The position numbers and the translations under genes are program-made. Below are positions 38,939 through 46,972 of a stretch of 64,000 nt of DNA, piece by piece (within the stretch, counting starts at the first letter, position 1; every line of letters begins with the position of its first letter). The notes under the pieces are model-generated. The model ran no database searches. It was not told the DNA's origin and saw nothing but the letters and a program-made list of their open reading frames with translations. This DNA is from a bacterium. GTDB taxonomy: Bacteria > Pseudomonadota > Gammaproteobacteria > UBA6186 > Azoamicaceae. Location: contig DAHXPC010000001.1 in the NCBI GenBank assembly GCA_027364575.1, forward strand, positions 1 to 64,000, given 5' to 3'.

Positions 38939-40119
38939 AACTTTGTTACTGCGTCCACTATATATTCTTGATGCTTATCCGTTAATCCTACAAACAGAGG
39001 CAAACTCAAACATTTTGCATAAAATGCTTCTGCCCCTGCTAAAATTGTGCTGCCATATAACTTTTTATAATAAGGCTGTTTATATAACGGGATATAATGA
39101 ACTTGAGTCCCTATCCCCTTGCCATGAAGCTCATCCATAACCATAGCTCTTGATTTTCCCAAACTTTGATAATCAATTAGAAGGGAATATAAATGCCAAC
39201 ATGTATCAGAATAAGCATGCTTATTTAATAATAGGATATGTTTTTTTTCCGCAAAAAATTTATCATAAAAATTGACCATTATGCTTCTTTTCAATTTAAA
39301 GCTTGCTAACTTCTCCAACTGGCCAACGCCTAAGGCACAATTAATATCACTAATGCGGTAATTGTATCCAAGTTCCTGCATTTCATAATACCAGGGATTT
39401 ACATGTCCTTCTTCACTCAAACCTTGTTCAGGGTTTGCCCATTTTGAAACCTCACGAATCATCCCATGGCTTCGAAATGCGCGTATTTTTTTAGCTATTT
39501 CTGAGTTATTTGTTGTTACCGCTCCCCCTTCTCCCATGGCAATCGTCTTAACGGGATGGAAAGAAAAAGTTGTAATATCAGAAAATGCGTTTGAACCCAC
39601 AAAATTTGGCTTTTTATTTTTTCCTATATATGCAGTGCCAAGAGCATGTGACGCATCATCAATGACTAACAAATTATATTTTTTGGCAACATTATAAATA
39701 GCTTCTAAGTCTTCACATTGTCCCGCCAGATGAACGTTAATAACTGCCTTTAGCGCTTTACTTTTATTTTGCAAAATAGCAACTTCAAACGTCTCTGCTG
39801 TCATCAATCCTGTTCCAGGATCAACATCAACAAAAATTACATCCGCATTCACATAACGAACTGCATTGGCAGTTGCTAAAAATGTAATGGCAGGCACTAA
39901 AACGATGTCCCCAGCTTCTATACCAAGACCCAGTAGCGCAAGGTGCAATGCGGTCGTCCCATTGGAGCATGAAATTGCATGTTGAGCCTTTACTGTATCC
40001 GCTAAAGCTAGCTCAAACTTTTCAACAGCCGTTCCACAGGTTAACCAATCACTTTGTAAAACGCGTATTACCGCATCAATATCACTTTTATCAATGTAAT
40101 GTCTGCCATATGGAATCAT
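38935..40119 (-). CDS. pseC: UDP-4-amino-4,6-dideoxy-N-acetyl-beta-L-altrosamine transaminase
   Basis: A PLP-dependent DegT/DnrJ/EryC1-type aminotransferase of 394 residues that installs the 4-amino group on the PseB product. The motif ISCSNGTTALHLALLGLG lies near residue 50, DDASHALGT near 160, and FSFHPVKTIAMGEGGA near 185 carries the PLP-binding lysine. I chose the ATG at 40119, one base after the pseB stop; a GTG at 40128 would add three residues and overlap pseB. Confidence 0.9.
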   Translation of the reverse strand: MIPYGRHYIDKSDIDAVIRVLQSDWLTCGTAVEKFELALADTVKAQHAISCSNGTTALHLALLGLGIEAGDIVLVPAITFLATANAVRYVNADVIFVDVDPGTGLMTAETFEVAILQNKSKALKAVINVHLAGQCEDLEAIYNVAKKYNLLVIDDASHALGTAYIGKNKKPNFVGSNAFSDITTFSFHPVKTIAMGEGGAVTTNNSEIAKKIRAFRSHGMIREVSKWANPEQGLSEEGHVNPWYYEMQELGYNYRISDINCALGVGQLEKLASFKLKRSIMVNFYDKFFAEKKHILLLNKHAYSDTCWHLYSLLIDYQSLGKSRAMVMDELHGKGIGTQVHYIPLYKQPYYKKLYGSTILAGAEAFYAKCLSLPLFVGLTDKHQEYIVDAVTKL

Positions 40120-40120
40120 T

Positions 40121-41134
40121 TTATGCACCGATCATCAAATTAAGCTGTTCAACACTTAACCATTCTGTATTTGTTTCGCTAGAATAGATCATCCTTTTTT
40201 GTACTGGTTGGTGATCAACATCACTATTCCACGCGTTTGACTGGATAAATGAAGGCAATATAACATATCTATCGTGCATCTCGAGGCTTTGCATGGCTTC
40301 ATCAGAAGTCAACATCCATTCATGTAATTTCTCACCGGGCCGTATACCAATAACATGTGTTTTAATCCCAGTATGAATTGCATCCACAAGATCAGTCATC
40401 TTCATACTCGGAATCTTCGGTATAAATATTTCTCCTCCTTGCATCAAAGCTAAATTTGATAAAACAAAGTCAACGCCTTGTGACAAAGTAATCCAAAAAC
40501 GTGTCATCTCATTATCCGTAATTGGCAAAGAGGTCGCACCTTCTAAAATCAACTTTTTAAAGAAAGGAACCACGCTTCCCCTCGAACCGACAACATTTCC
40601 ATAACGTACAACTGAGAATATCGTCGGATCACTTCCTCTAATATTATTTGCTGCAACAAATATTTTTTCTGCTGCAAGCTTACTTGCACCATACAGGTTA
40701 ATAGGACTAACCGCCTTATCAGTAGAAAGCGCCATCACTTTGGATACCCCATTTCTCAATGAAGCTCTTACTATATTTTCTGCCCCGATTACATTTGTAT
40801 GTACACATTCAAATGGATTATATTCAGCGATTGGTACATGTTTCATAGCAGCAGCATGAATGACTATATCTACGCCTCGCAATGCCATTTCTAAACGACT
40901 GTAATCGCGTATGTCCCCAATAAAATAGCGCATAAATGGATACTTGCTTTCTGGAAATTGTTGAGCCATCTCATATTGCTTTAACTCATCCCTTGAAAAA
41001 ATAATCAATTTTTTTGGCTTATAATGATCAATCATTGCTTGAACAAATTGATGACCAAAAGATCCCGTACCACCAGTCATTAATATAACCTTCTCTGTTA
41101 GGTCAGGCGTTCTTATTAGAAAATTTTTAAGCAT
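40121..41134 (-). CDS. pseB: UDP-N-acetylglucosamine 4,6-dehydratase (inverting)
   Basis: A 337-residue extended SDR enzyme that starts pseudaminic acid synthesis from UDP-GlcNAc. The NAD(P)-binding motif MTGGTGSFGHQF is at residues 19-30, and ALSTDKAVSPINLYGASKLAAEK carries the STDKA and YxxxK catalytic pair, with Asp-Lys instead of Ser-Tyr in the first part as in PseB/FlaA1. It overlaps the ABC transporter stop by eight bases and is followed by pseC. Confidence 0.92.
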   Translation of the reverse strand: MLKNFLIRTPDLTEKVILMTGGTGSFGHQFVQAMIDHYKPKKLIIFSRDELKQYEMAQQFPESKYPFMRYFIGDIRDYSRLEMALRGVDIVIHAAAMKHVPIAEYNPFECVHTNVIGAENIVRASLRNGVSKVMALSTDKAVSPINLYGASKLAAEKIFVAANNIRGSDPTIFSVVRYGNVVGSRGSVVPFFKKLILEGATSLPITDNEMTRFWITLSQGVDFVLSNLALMQGGEIFIPKIPSMKMTDLVDAIHTGIKTHVIGIRPGEKLHEWMLTSDEAMQSLEMHDRYVILPSFIQSNAWNSDVDHQPVQKRMIYSSETNTEWLSVEQLNLMIGA

Positions 41135-42896
41135 GAGTTTCTCTCTTATTTATTAAGTTGTCCAACAATTCATATGGAATAATATTTTTAACCATTCCTT
41201 TTTCCATCATTACAATTCGATCGCAATCTTTTAATGTTGTCAAACGATGGGCTATCATAATAACCGTCCTATTCTGGCTAACGGAGTATATGGTTTCCAT
41301 TAAACGCATTTCAGTTTCATTATCCAATGCCGAGGTTGCTTCGTCAAAAATTAAAATTTCCGGGTTATGGTATAGCGCGCGAGCAATAGCGACTCGCTGA
41401 CGTTCCCCTCCTGAGAGACGCACGCCCCGTTCCCCTACCGTCGTTTTTGAACCATTTGGAAGTTGCTCGATAAACCGCGTTAATTGAGCAGCATTTATAG
41501 CAAACTTAAGCTTGGTTTCATCAATATATTTTTCTCCAAATGCAATATTTCTCTCAATATTATCATCCAATAAATAAATAGATTGTGGAACATATCCAAT
41601 TCGTTGATGCCACTGATACGAATTGACCGGGTATTGGTTATCAATTAACACTGAACCTTTATACGGTTTCAAAAGACCTAAAATAATGTCCACAAGCGTC
41701 GATTTGCCTGAGCCAGTTTCACCAACAATACCTATACTCTCATTTTTTTTTATTTCCAGCGTAATATTAGATAAAGAATCATTTTCAGCCTTTAAATATC
41801 TAAAGCTTGTATCTGTAAGCTTTAGAGAATGTTTAAAATGAAATTTTGGAATATTTACATATTGGCATTTATTGTTGGCAGTGTTGTATTCAATATAAAC
41901 GCGCTCAATAGAAGGAATGATGGACTTAAAGATATTCGCTTGATTAATAATGCGATTAAGGCCTGGCATTAAGCGAAACCCAGCATACAAATATCCCCCT
42001 AAAATACCAATCATTTGCACAGGCTGGGTATGTTCTACACAAAGAAAAGTGATAGTGGCAACAAATAATCCCACAAACAAAACTTCTATGACCATACGTG
42101 GCATAGCATTTACGGATGCTTGTATAGCTTGTATCTGTGATTTCTTATAAGAATGATTTTGATAGGCTTCCACAAAAAAAACTCTCTTACCAAAAAGTAC
42201 AACCTCTTTGAATGCTTGAAAAAACTGTAACAGATTTTGGCCACTGTGAAGCGTAGTTTCTTGCAAACGCTGCCCCCAGCGATAGAATTGTGGCAAAAGC
42301 ACTCGGCTGATAACAATTCCAATAATTATGCCTAGCACGAAAATTATTGAGGCAAGGTACGGGTTCATAATGACCAGCATAGTAATTAAACAAGAAAAAA
42401 CAATGGTTTCTGATAAAATTATGCCTAACGCTAACATACCGACTGAAAATGTAGTATCAGCATCTCCGCCTACAACAGCCACACCTAAAGATGAATTTCG
42501 TGTCAAATAATATCCATAATCAGCTTCAGCATAGCGGTGCAAAAGTTTATTTTTAAAATGATAATTCATTTGTTGAATCGAAAAATTCTGATAAAAAACT
42601 TCAGCAGCCGCTACCATATTTTTTATCAAATAGATAACGCCAACCATTATAGTCGCATATAAAACAATGCGTTCTGACGATAAATTAACCTTAAATCCAA
42701 GCATTAACAAATATTTTTGCCCAACTTCGGGCTGGGTAAGAATTTGAGAAAAGGCCACAATAACCGTTGCAGTGACCACTTCTAACATTGAAGTGCACAG
42801 TGCAAAACCAACAATAGCGCCCCATTTAAACTTTTCTTCGCGTGTTAAAAGAGACTTAAGCTTCTGCATGGCAGATAGAATAGAAGGCGTAGACAT
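41127..42896 (-). CDS. ABC transporter, fused permease and ATPase (PglK/MsbA-like flippase)
   Basis: A 589-residue half-transporter: about six transmembrane helices in the first 320 residues, then an ATPase with Walker A GETGSGKST, signature RLSGGERQR and Walker B ILIFDEATS. The first gene of the glycan operon, it probably flips a lipid-linked glycan or intermediate across the inner membrane, as PglK does. The ATG at 42896 (MSTPSILSAM) is preferred to an in-frame TTG at 42908; neither has a clear ribosome-binding site. Confidence 0.88.
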   Translation of the reverse strand: MSTPSILSAMQKLKSLLTREEKFKWGAIVGFALCTSMLEVVTATVIVAFSQILTQPEVGQKYLLMLGFKVNLSSERIVLYATIMVGVIYLIKNMVAAAEVFYQNFSIQQMNYHFKNKLLHRYAEADYGYYLTRNSSLGVAVVGGDADTTFSVGMLALGIILSETIVFSCLITMLVIMNPYLASIIFVLGIIIGIVISRVLLPQFYRWGQRLQETTLHSGQNLLQFFQAFKEVVLFGKRVFFVEAYQNHSYKKSQIQAIQASVNAMPRMVIEVLFVGLFVATITFLCVEHTQPVQMIGILGGYLYAGFRLMPGLNRIINQANIFKSIIPSIERVYIEYNTANNKCQYVNIPKFHFKHSLKLTDTSFRYLKAENDSLSNITLEIKKNESIGIVGETGSGKSTLVDIILGLLKPYKGSVLIDNQYPVNSYQWHQRIGYVPQSIYLLDDNIERNIAFGEKYIDETKLKFAINAAQLTRFIEQLPNGSKTTVGERGVRLSGGERQRVAIARALYHNPEILIFDEATSALDNETEMRLMETIYSVSQNRTVIMIAHRLTTLKDCDRIVMMEKGMVKNIIPYELLDNLINKRETHA

Positions 42897-42993
42897 ATTA
42901 TTAATCAACTTTACTTATCAATGTGAATCTGAAGGATGCATCTAAGATACAAAATATGCTACTTGTTATTTTAACCAATTATTTTATTCTTCC

Positions 42994-43005
42994 CATGCTA
43001 CCGCC
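42994..43005 (-). promoter_or_regulatory. ops element (RfaH-recruiting site)
   Basis: On the minus strand the sequence GGCGGTAGCATG matches the ops core GGCGGTAGnnT and differs by one base from the E. coli GGCGGTAGCGTG. It lies in the 220-base leader between the RfaH-like gene and the first gene of the glycan operon, about 100 bases before the start codon at 42896. In E. coli, the transcribing polymerase pauses here and RfaH loads on the non-template strand. Confidence 0.85.
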
Positions 43006-43053
43006 ATCCGGGTGAAAAAGTCACTCGGTTAGCCAAAAAATATAAATTTTTTA

Positions 43054-43078
43054 TTCCTAAAACACCTGTGCTTAGGAA
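43054..43078. repeat. Inverted repeat in the leader of the glycan operon
   Basis: TTCCTAA (43054-43060) and TTAGGAA (43072-43078) are exact inverses, with inner CAC/GTG complementarity. No T-run follows in either direction, so it is at best a weak terminator of the RfaH-like gene or a regulatory hairpin upstream of the ops element. Confidence 0.5.
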
Positions 43079-43116
43079 ACCTGGAATATCCTTATCCCAT
43101 ATACCATTAATATTTA

Positions 43117-43617
43117 TTACGCCACGTCCACGGCATAAATGGGCAAAGAAACTTTTGTCTCTCTGCCTAAAAAATTTAACAATAATTGAACACGCTGACA
43201 GCTATCCAATTTTTCAAAGCTAGCTACCTGTCCTTCAAGCGTACCTTCTGCAATGCGTACTTTATCGCCCTTCGCAAATAGGACTAAACTACTTAAGGGC
43301 AAATTACCTTCCCTATCTTCATTGGCTTTAAGTTTTTTTATAATCAAATCTGGCACAGAAATTGGAAGATCAGTATTCATTAATAAATAACTTATCCCCC
43401 GTGTTCCGTTTACACTGCGCCACTGATCAAAGGTTAAATCGAATGCAAGAAATAAATAACGAGGGAATAAAGGCGCCAATACAGTATCAATTTTGCGAGC
43501 ATGGCGGCGAACTTTCTGGTAACGGGGTAAATATACCTCAAATCCTTGTTGGCTTAATTCCAATTCTGCAAGCGCTTCTTTAGAAGGTTGAGTATGGGCC
43601 ACAAACCACTGTTTCAT
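43117..43617 (-). CDS. rfaH: RfaH/NusG-like transcription antitermination factor
   Basis: A 166-residue NusG-family protein. The N-terminal NGN domain starts MKQWFVAHTQPSKEALAELE, with LAPLFPRYLFLAF near 47-59 as the RfaH/NusG core; the C-terminal KOW segment contains KGDKVRIAEGTLEGQVASFE. Length (E. coli RfaH 162) and position upstream of an ops site and a long polysaccharide operon indicate a specialised antiterminator rather than general NusG. Its ATG overlaps the regulator's stop codon (ATGA). Confidence 0.88.
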   Translation of the reverse strand: MKQWFVAHTQPSKEALAELELSQQGFEVYLPRYQKVRRHARKIDTVLAPLFPRYLFLAFDLTFDQWRSVNGTRGISYLLMNTDLPISVPDLIIKKLKANEDREGNLPLSSLVLFAKGDKVRIAEGTLEGQVASFEKLDSCQRVQLLLNFLGRETKVSLPIYAVDVA

Positions 43618-44210
43618 CTTTTATCCTGAGCGACGGGGTGATGTCGGAAAATATGTAACAATTCAAGCGTTAGTAAGCGAGATGGCTCCACCTTATTCTT
43701 TAAAACCTCGAAAGTATCTTGCGGATTTTGAATGTCCGTTATCATAACGGCATCATAAAGGGATAAATCATCATTTACGCCGGCTAACTGCAGCTCTAAA
43801 TCTAAGCCATTGGCAACCAATTTCGCAATATCTGCTAAATCGCCTTCACCAATTAGAGCAATTTTTTTCCAGCCTCTTTGCTGGCAGGCGGTTAAAATAT
43901 CTTCACTTTGTGTGCGAGCATTTCTAAAAAAAACAAGTGAGTTTGCCAAGTAATATTTTACCATGCGGCTTTTTTCACTAAACCCCTCAGGGGTTAAAAA
44001 ATAGCTAATGCGCTTAGGCGAAATTTGCCCAACCCGTATCCACCCTTTGGTAATACAGCGTTTGAGGTAGTTATTCATTAACCCTAAGGCAATCCCTAAT
44101 TCAGCAGCCAGTGTGCGCTGTCTAATTGAAGGGTTCCCGGCAATTTCGGTTAACATATGTAATACCACTTTTTGCTCGGTTTGAGCGCGCGTGGATTGGA
44201 ATTCTGCCAT
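43614..44210 (-). CDS. Winged-helix transcriptional regulator
   Basis: A 198-residue MarR-like regulator. Residues 14-70 form a winged helix (RTLAAELGIALGLMNNYLKR as the recognition region), and a C-terminal part of unclear fold follows, with IALIGEGDLADIAKLVANG. Similar proteins sit at the head of polysaccharide loci. It is translationally coupled to the RfaH-like gene, so it may control the whole locus. The ATG at 44210 is preferred to a TTG at 44228. A palindrome, GTTCATGAAC, lies at 44239-44248 between promoter and start. Confidence 0.78.
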   Translation of the reverse strand: MAEFQSTRAQTEQKVVLHMLTEIAGNPSIRQRTLAAELGIALGLMNNYLKRCITKGWIRVGQISPKRISYFLTPEGFSEKSRMVKYYLANSLVFFRNARTQSEDILTACQQRGWKKIALIGEGDLADIAKLVANGLDLELQLAGVNDDLSLYDAVMITDIQNPQDTFEVLKNKVEPSRLLTLELLHIFRHHPVAQDKR

Positions 44211-44250
44211 TCGGTTATCTACTATCAAAGTGGTTTACGTTCATGAACAG

Positions 44251-44280
44251 AACATATACTAAGCCTAGCGTTGGGGTCAA
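44251..44280 (-). promoter_or_regulatory. Probable promoter of the regulator and RfaH-like genes
   Basis: TTGACC (44280-44275) is followed on the minus strand by TATATG (44258-44253) with a 16-base spacer, or by TATGTT at 18 bases. The palindrome GTTCATGAAC at 44239-44248 just downstream would be well placed for autoregulation. Confidence 0.55.
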
Positions 44281-44343
44281 TAGTTCTTGCCTATTAATCC
44301 CCTAATTTTTTAAAAATGTCATTCAACTGGATAATCTGATGTC

Positions 44344-44372
44344 TTGCATTTACGGCCGGTTTACGATATGTT
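44344..44372 (+). promoter_or_regulatory. Probable promoter of tRNA-Ser
   Basis: TTGCAT (44344-44349) and TATGTT (44367-44372) with a 17-base spacer end 14 bases before the mature tRNA 5' end. Confidence 0.6.
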
Positions 44373-44386
44373 TGCCCTTCAATTTT

Positions 44387-44477
<91 letters not shown>

Positions 44478-44482
44478 GTTTA

Positions 44483-44510
44483 AAATATGGTTGTTTTCAA
44501 AACCATATTT
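44483..44510 (+). terminator. Hairpin between tRNA-Ser and the membrane protein gene
   Basis: AAATATGGTT (44483-44492) and AACCATATTT (44501-44510) form a perfect 10-bp stem with an 8-base loop, ending in TTT. It could terminate tRNA-Ser transcription, or, as it ends two bases before the ATG at 44513, mask that start. Confidence 0.55.
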
Positions 44511-44512
44511 CC

Positions 44513-45886
44513 ATGAGTGAATTAAAAATGCACAATCTCAACGATAAATCACCCAAAACATTCCCTTTCTTAACATTCCTCTCCCCGGTTCAAGGAACAG
44601 TATTATTTATTTTAATTCTGATTTATGGCGTGGTTTTTTTTCCACCTAACCTGAGTCCAGATGCACGTAACATGTATCAAAACGCGCTCAATTTAACCTA
44701 TGTGGATTATTCGCCGCCTCTGACACTTCTATTATGGCATTCTTTAAACCATCTCAAAGAAGGCGCTGATCTCATGCTTTCTTTAAATTTCGTGGGCTTA
44801 TGGGGAGCGTGTATTATTGGACTTCACCTATTTAAAGGAAAACGCATTTCTTATTTTTTCTTTGTGATCCCATTCGTTCCTTCTATATTTTGTGATGCAG
44901 GCGAAATTTTAAAAGATACTATTTTTTCATTTGGCTATATGTTATTAGCCATGATCCTTGCCCATAAAACCCTTCGCGAAAAAAACCTAACCTTATGGGA
45001 AACCGCTGGTTTACTCCTTGGCGTTTTCTATTTTTCAATGGTTAAAGTGCAAGCGCAATTTATTTTTCCTTTTATGATTTTATGGATCGTTTGGCTTCAA
45101 CCCCCGCTTTCATCTAAGATTTCTACCGTCTATTTTAAAAGTTTGTTGGCAATCGCTCTGTCTTTGAGCGTTTTTTTTGGCATGAAAGCTTGTAACAACT
45201 TCCTGATACAACAGACAAACAATACCCATTACTGGCAATATGTTAAAATTTATGATCTTGCTGGAATGAGCGTGATGTCAAAAAAAATGTATGTTCCGCG
45301 CTTTCTACACAAAAATGATTCTATCACGCTCAAAGATATAGAAGACCATTATGATTATCTATGGGAGCCGCTCATTCGGCCTGAAGATGCTCCTTTAGTC
45401 AGCACAAAAAGTGAGGATGAACGCACCGCATTAATAGCCACATGGAAAGAGTCTATTTATCGTGATCCTATGGCTTATCTAAAACATCGTACAAGGCTAT
45501 GGCTTAAAATCTTAACCGGCAGCATAGCAAAAGGGCAATATATAGAGTGGGCAAAAAATTCGCCTACTTTATTAAAATTTGCACCTATATTCAGTGTTTT
45601 TTCTTTCCTTCCATTGTTTCCTTTGTTTTTATATTTCTGGTGGCTAAGCGTTAAAAACCTAATAAAAAGAAAAGAAGCAATGCCGCTTTTTATTCTATCC
45701 TCCATGGGATTAACACTCATTTTTGTTTTGTATATTTTCTCTTTGGCAGCAGCGGGACGTTATATCTATTTTTCTTGGTGCTGCTTTATGTTTTCGGTCC
45801 CTTTTGTCTACCAACTAAAATTTTCTAATAAAAAAACCTCTATACAGAATCCATTATCGTCATGCAAAACGCTAGGTAATAGTTAA
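44513..45886 (+). CDS. Polytopic inner membrane protein of unknown function
   Basis: A 457-residue protein with about ten hydrophobic segments and a soluble stretch near residues 250-330. The overall layout (repeated helices, acidic LSPDARNMYQNALN loop in the N-terminal third, a C-terminal helix pair) recalls GT39-like or other lipid-linked-sugar glycosyltransferases, but I see no decisive motif. The ATG at 44513 has no ribosome-binding site and follows a hairpin by two bases; an ATG at 44528 is an alternative. It stands alone between tRNA-Ser and a small open frame. Confidence 0.6.
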   Translation: MSELKMHNLNDKSPKTFPFLTFLSPVQGTVLFILILIYGVVFFPPNLSPDARNMYQNALNLTYVDYSPPLTLLLWHSLNHLKEGADLMLSLNFVGLWGACIIGLHLFKGKRISYFFFVIPFVPSIFCDAGEILKDTIFSFGYMLLAMILAHKTLREKNLTLWETAGLLLGVFYFSMVKVQAQFIFPFMILWIVWLQPPLSSKISTVYFKSLLAIALSLSVFFGMKACNNFLIQQTNNTHYWQYVKIYDLAGMSVMSKKMYVPRFLHKNDSITLKDIEDHYDYLWEPLIRPEDAPLVSTKSEDERTALIATWKESIYRDPMAYLKHRTRLWLKILTGSIAKGQYIEWAKNSPTLLKFAPIFSVFSFLPLFPLFLYFWWLSVKNLIKRKEAMPLFILSSMGLTLIFVLYIFSLAAAGRYIYFSWCCFMFSVPFVYQLKFSNKKTSIQNPLSSCKTLGNS

Positions 45887-45948
45887 GGGAATTGCTAAAC
45901 TTCCGACTTCACGAAAATAGTAATTAAGCTCATATAAAAATCATCTAT

Positions 45949-46191
45949 ATGGCTGATATGTCCTATAAATGTCGATTTAGGACACAGGATACTTTATTGG
46001 CAAGCCTAACAACCATTGAGGCCTTATTAAAATCGCAGTTGGCGAAGTTGACATTCACCACCCAGTTTGGAGGCAGTTATTTTGAGGAATGCCAACCTCG
46101 AGAAAATACCCTTACGCTTCTCATAGGGGTACAATCCAGTTTCTATCGTCAATATCTATATAACTTGAATATGCCCTTGTTCAATCATTAA
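45949..46191 (+). CDS. Possible small hypothetical protein
   Basis: An 80-codon reading frame with unremarkable composition and no motif or good ribosome-binding site. It overlaps the 3' end of gmhA on the opposite strand by 36 bases. It fills most of the otherwise empty space between the membrane protein and gmhA; it may not be a gene. Confidence 0.25.
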   Translation: MADMSYKCRFRTQDTLLASLTTIEALLKSQLAKLTFTTQFGGSYFEECQPRENTLTLLIGVQSSFYRQYLYNLNMPLFNH

Positions 46192-46782
46192 GTGCTCAAT
46201 CAGATCCATTAAAATATGGCCAGCTGTAATATGCACCTCTTGAATTCGATTGGTATCCACTGAGGGTATAACCAAGGCTATATCACAGATTGCAAGTGTT
46301 TGACCGCCATCGCCACCCAGTAACCCCAATGTTCCAATGCCTGCTGCACGGGCCGCTTTTAAGGCTCTGATAATGTTTTCTGAACGCCCGGAAGTCGTGA
46401 TCCCCAACAATACATCTTCTGGTTTCCCAAGCCCTTGCACCATCCGCTCGTACAAACATTCATAGCCATAATCATTGGCGCACGCTGTGATGGTAGAGGT
46501 ATCCATGGCTAAGGAAATCGCAGCAATAGAGGAACGATTAGTTTTTGAACGCAATCTTACTAATAATTCAGCGGCTAAGTGCTGTGCATCAGCTGCCGAT
46601 CCACCATTACCGCATAACATTAATTTGCCGCCATTGGCTAAAGACTGAACAATACGTTCTGCCATAGCAACCAGTGTTTCTAAATAGTTGCCTTCTAAAA
46701 CGGTTTTCTTTAATGCAACGGAATCTATAAATTGGTTACGAGCGCGCTCTACCAGTTGTAACGATTGTGGTGATAATCCCAT
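46156..46782 (-). CDS. gmhA: Phosphoheptose isomerase-like SIS-domain protein
   Basis: A 208-residue SIS-domain protein that, by family, converts sedoheptulose-7-phosphate to D-glycero-D-manno-heptose-7-phosphate for LPS core. KLMLCGNGGSAADAQHLAAELL near residue 52 and LLGITTSGRSENIIRALKAAR near 125 are the SIS signatures. GAGGAG precedes the ATG at 46782. The homologue DiaA, a DnaA-binding protein, has the same fold, so a DiaA-like role cannot be excluded. Confidence 0.85.
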   Translation of the reverse strand: MGLSPQSLQLVERARNQFIDSVALKKTVLEGNYLETLVAMAERIVQSLANGGKLMLCGNGGSAADAQHLAAELLVRLRSKTNRSSIAAISLAMDTSTITACANDYGYECLYERMVQGLGKPEDVLLGITTSGRSENIIRALKAARAAGIGTLGLLGGDGGQTLAICDIALVIPSVDTNRIQEVHITAGHILMDLIEHLMIEQGHIQVI

Positions 46783-46972
46783 TTACGATTCTCCTCTTTT
46801 TCTAACATTCGATGGTTTTAGCCATTATTATACTTTGGCCATCTAACTACAAGGCCATACAGTAAGCAGACTACGGTTTTCTACCACATTTCGGCTATTT
46901 AATATAGACTGCTGCCCTAATTTTCGGTATGCTCAATGCATTAAAAATCATCCATTATAGAGTTCAGAATAA

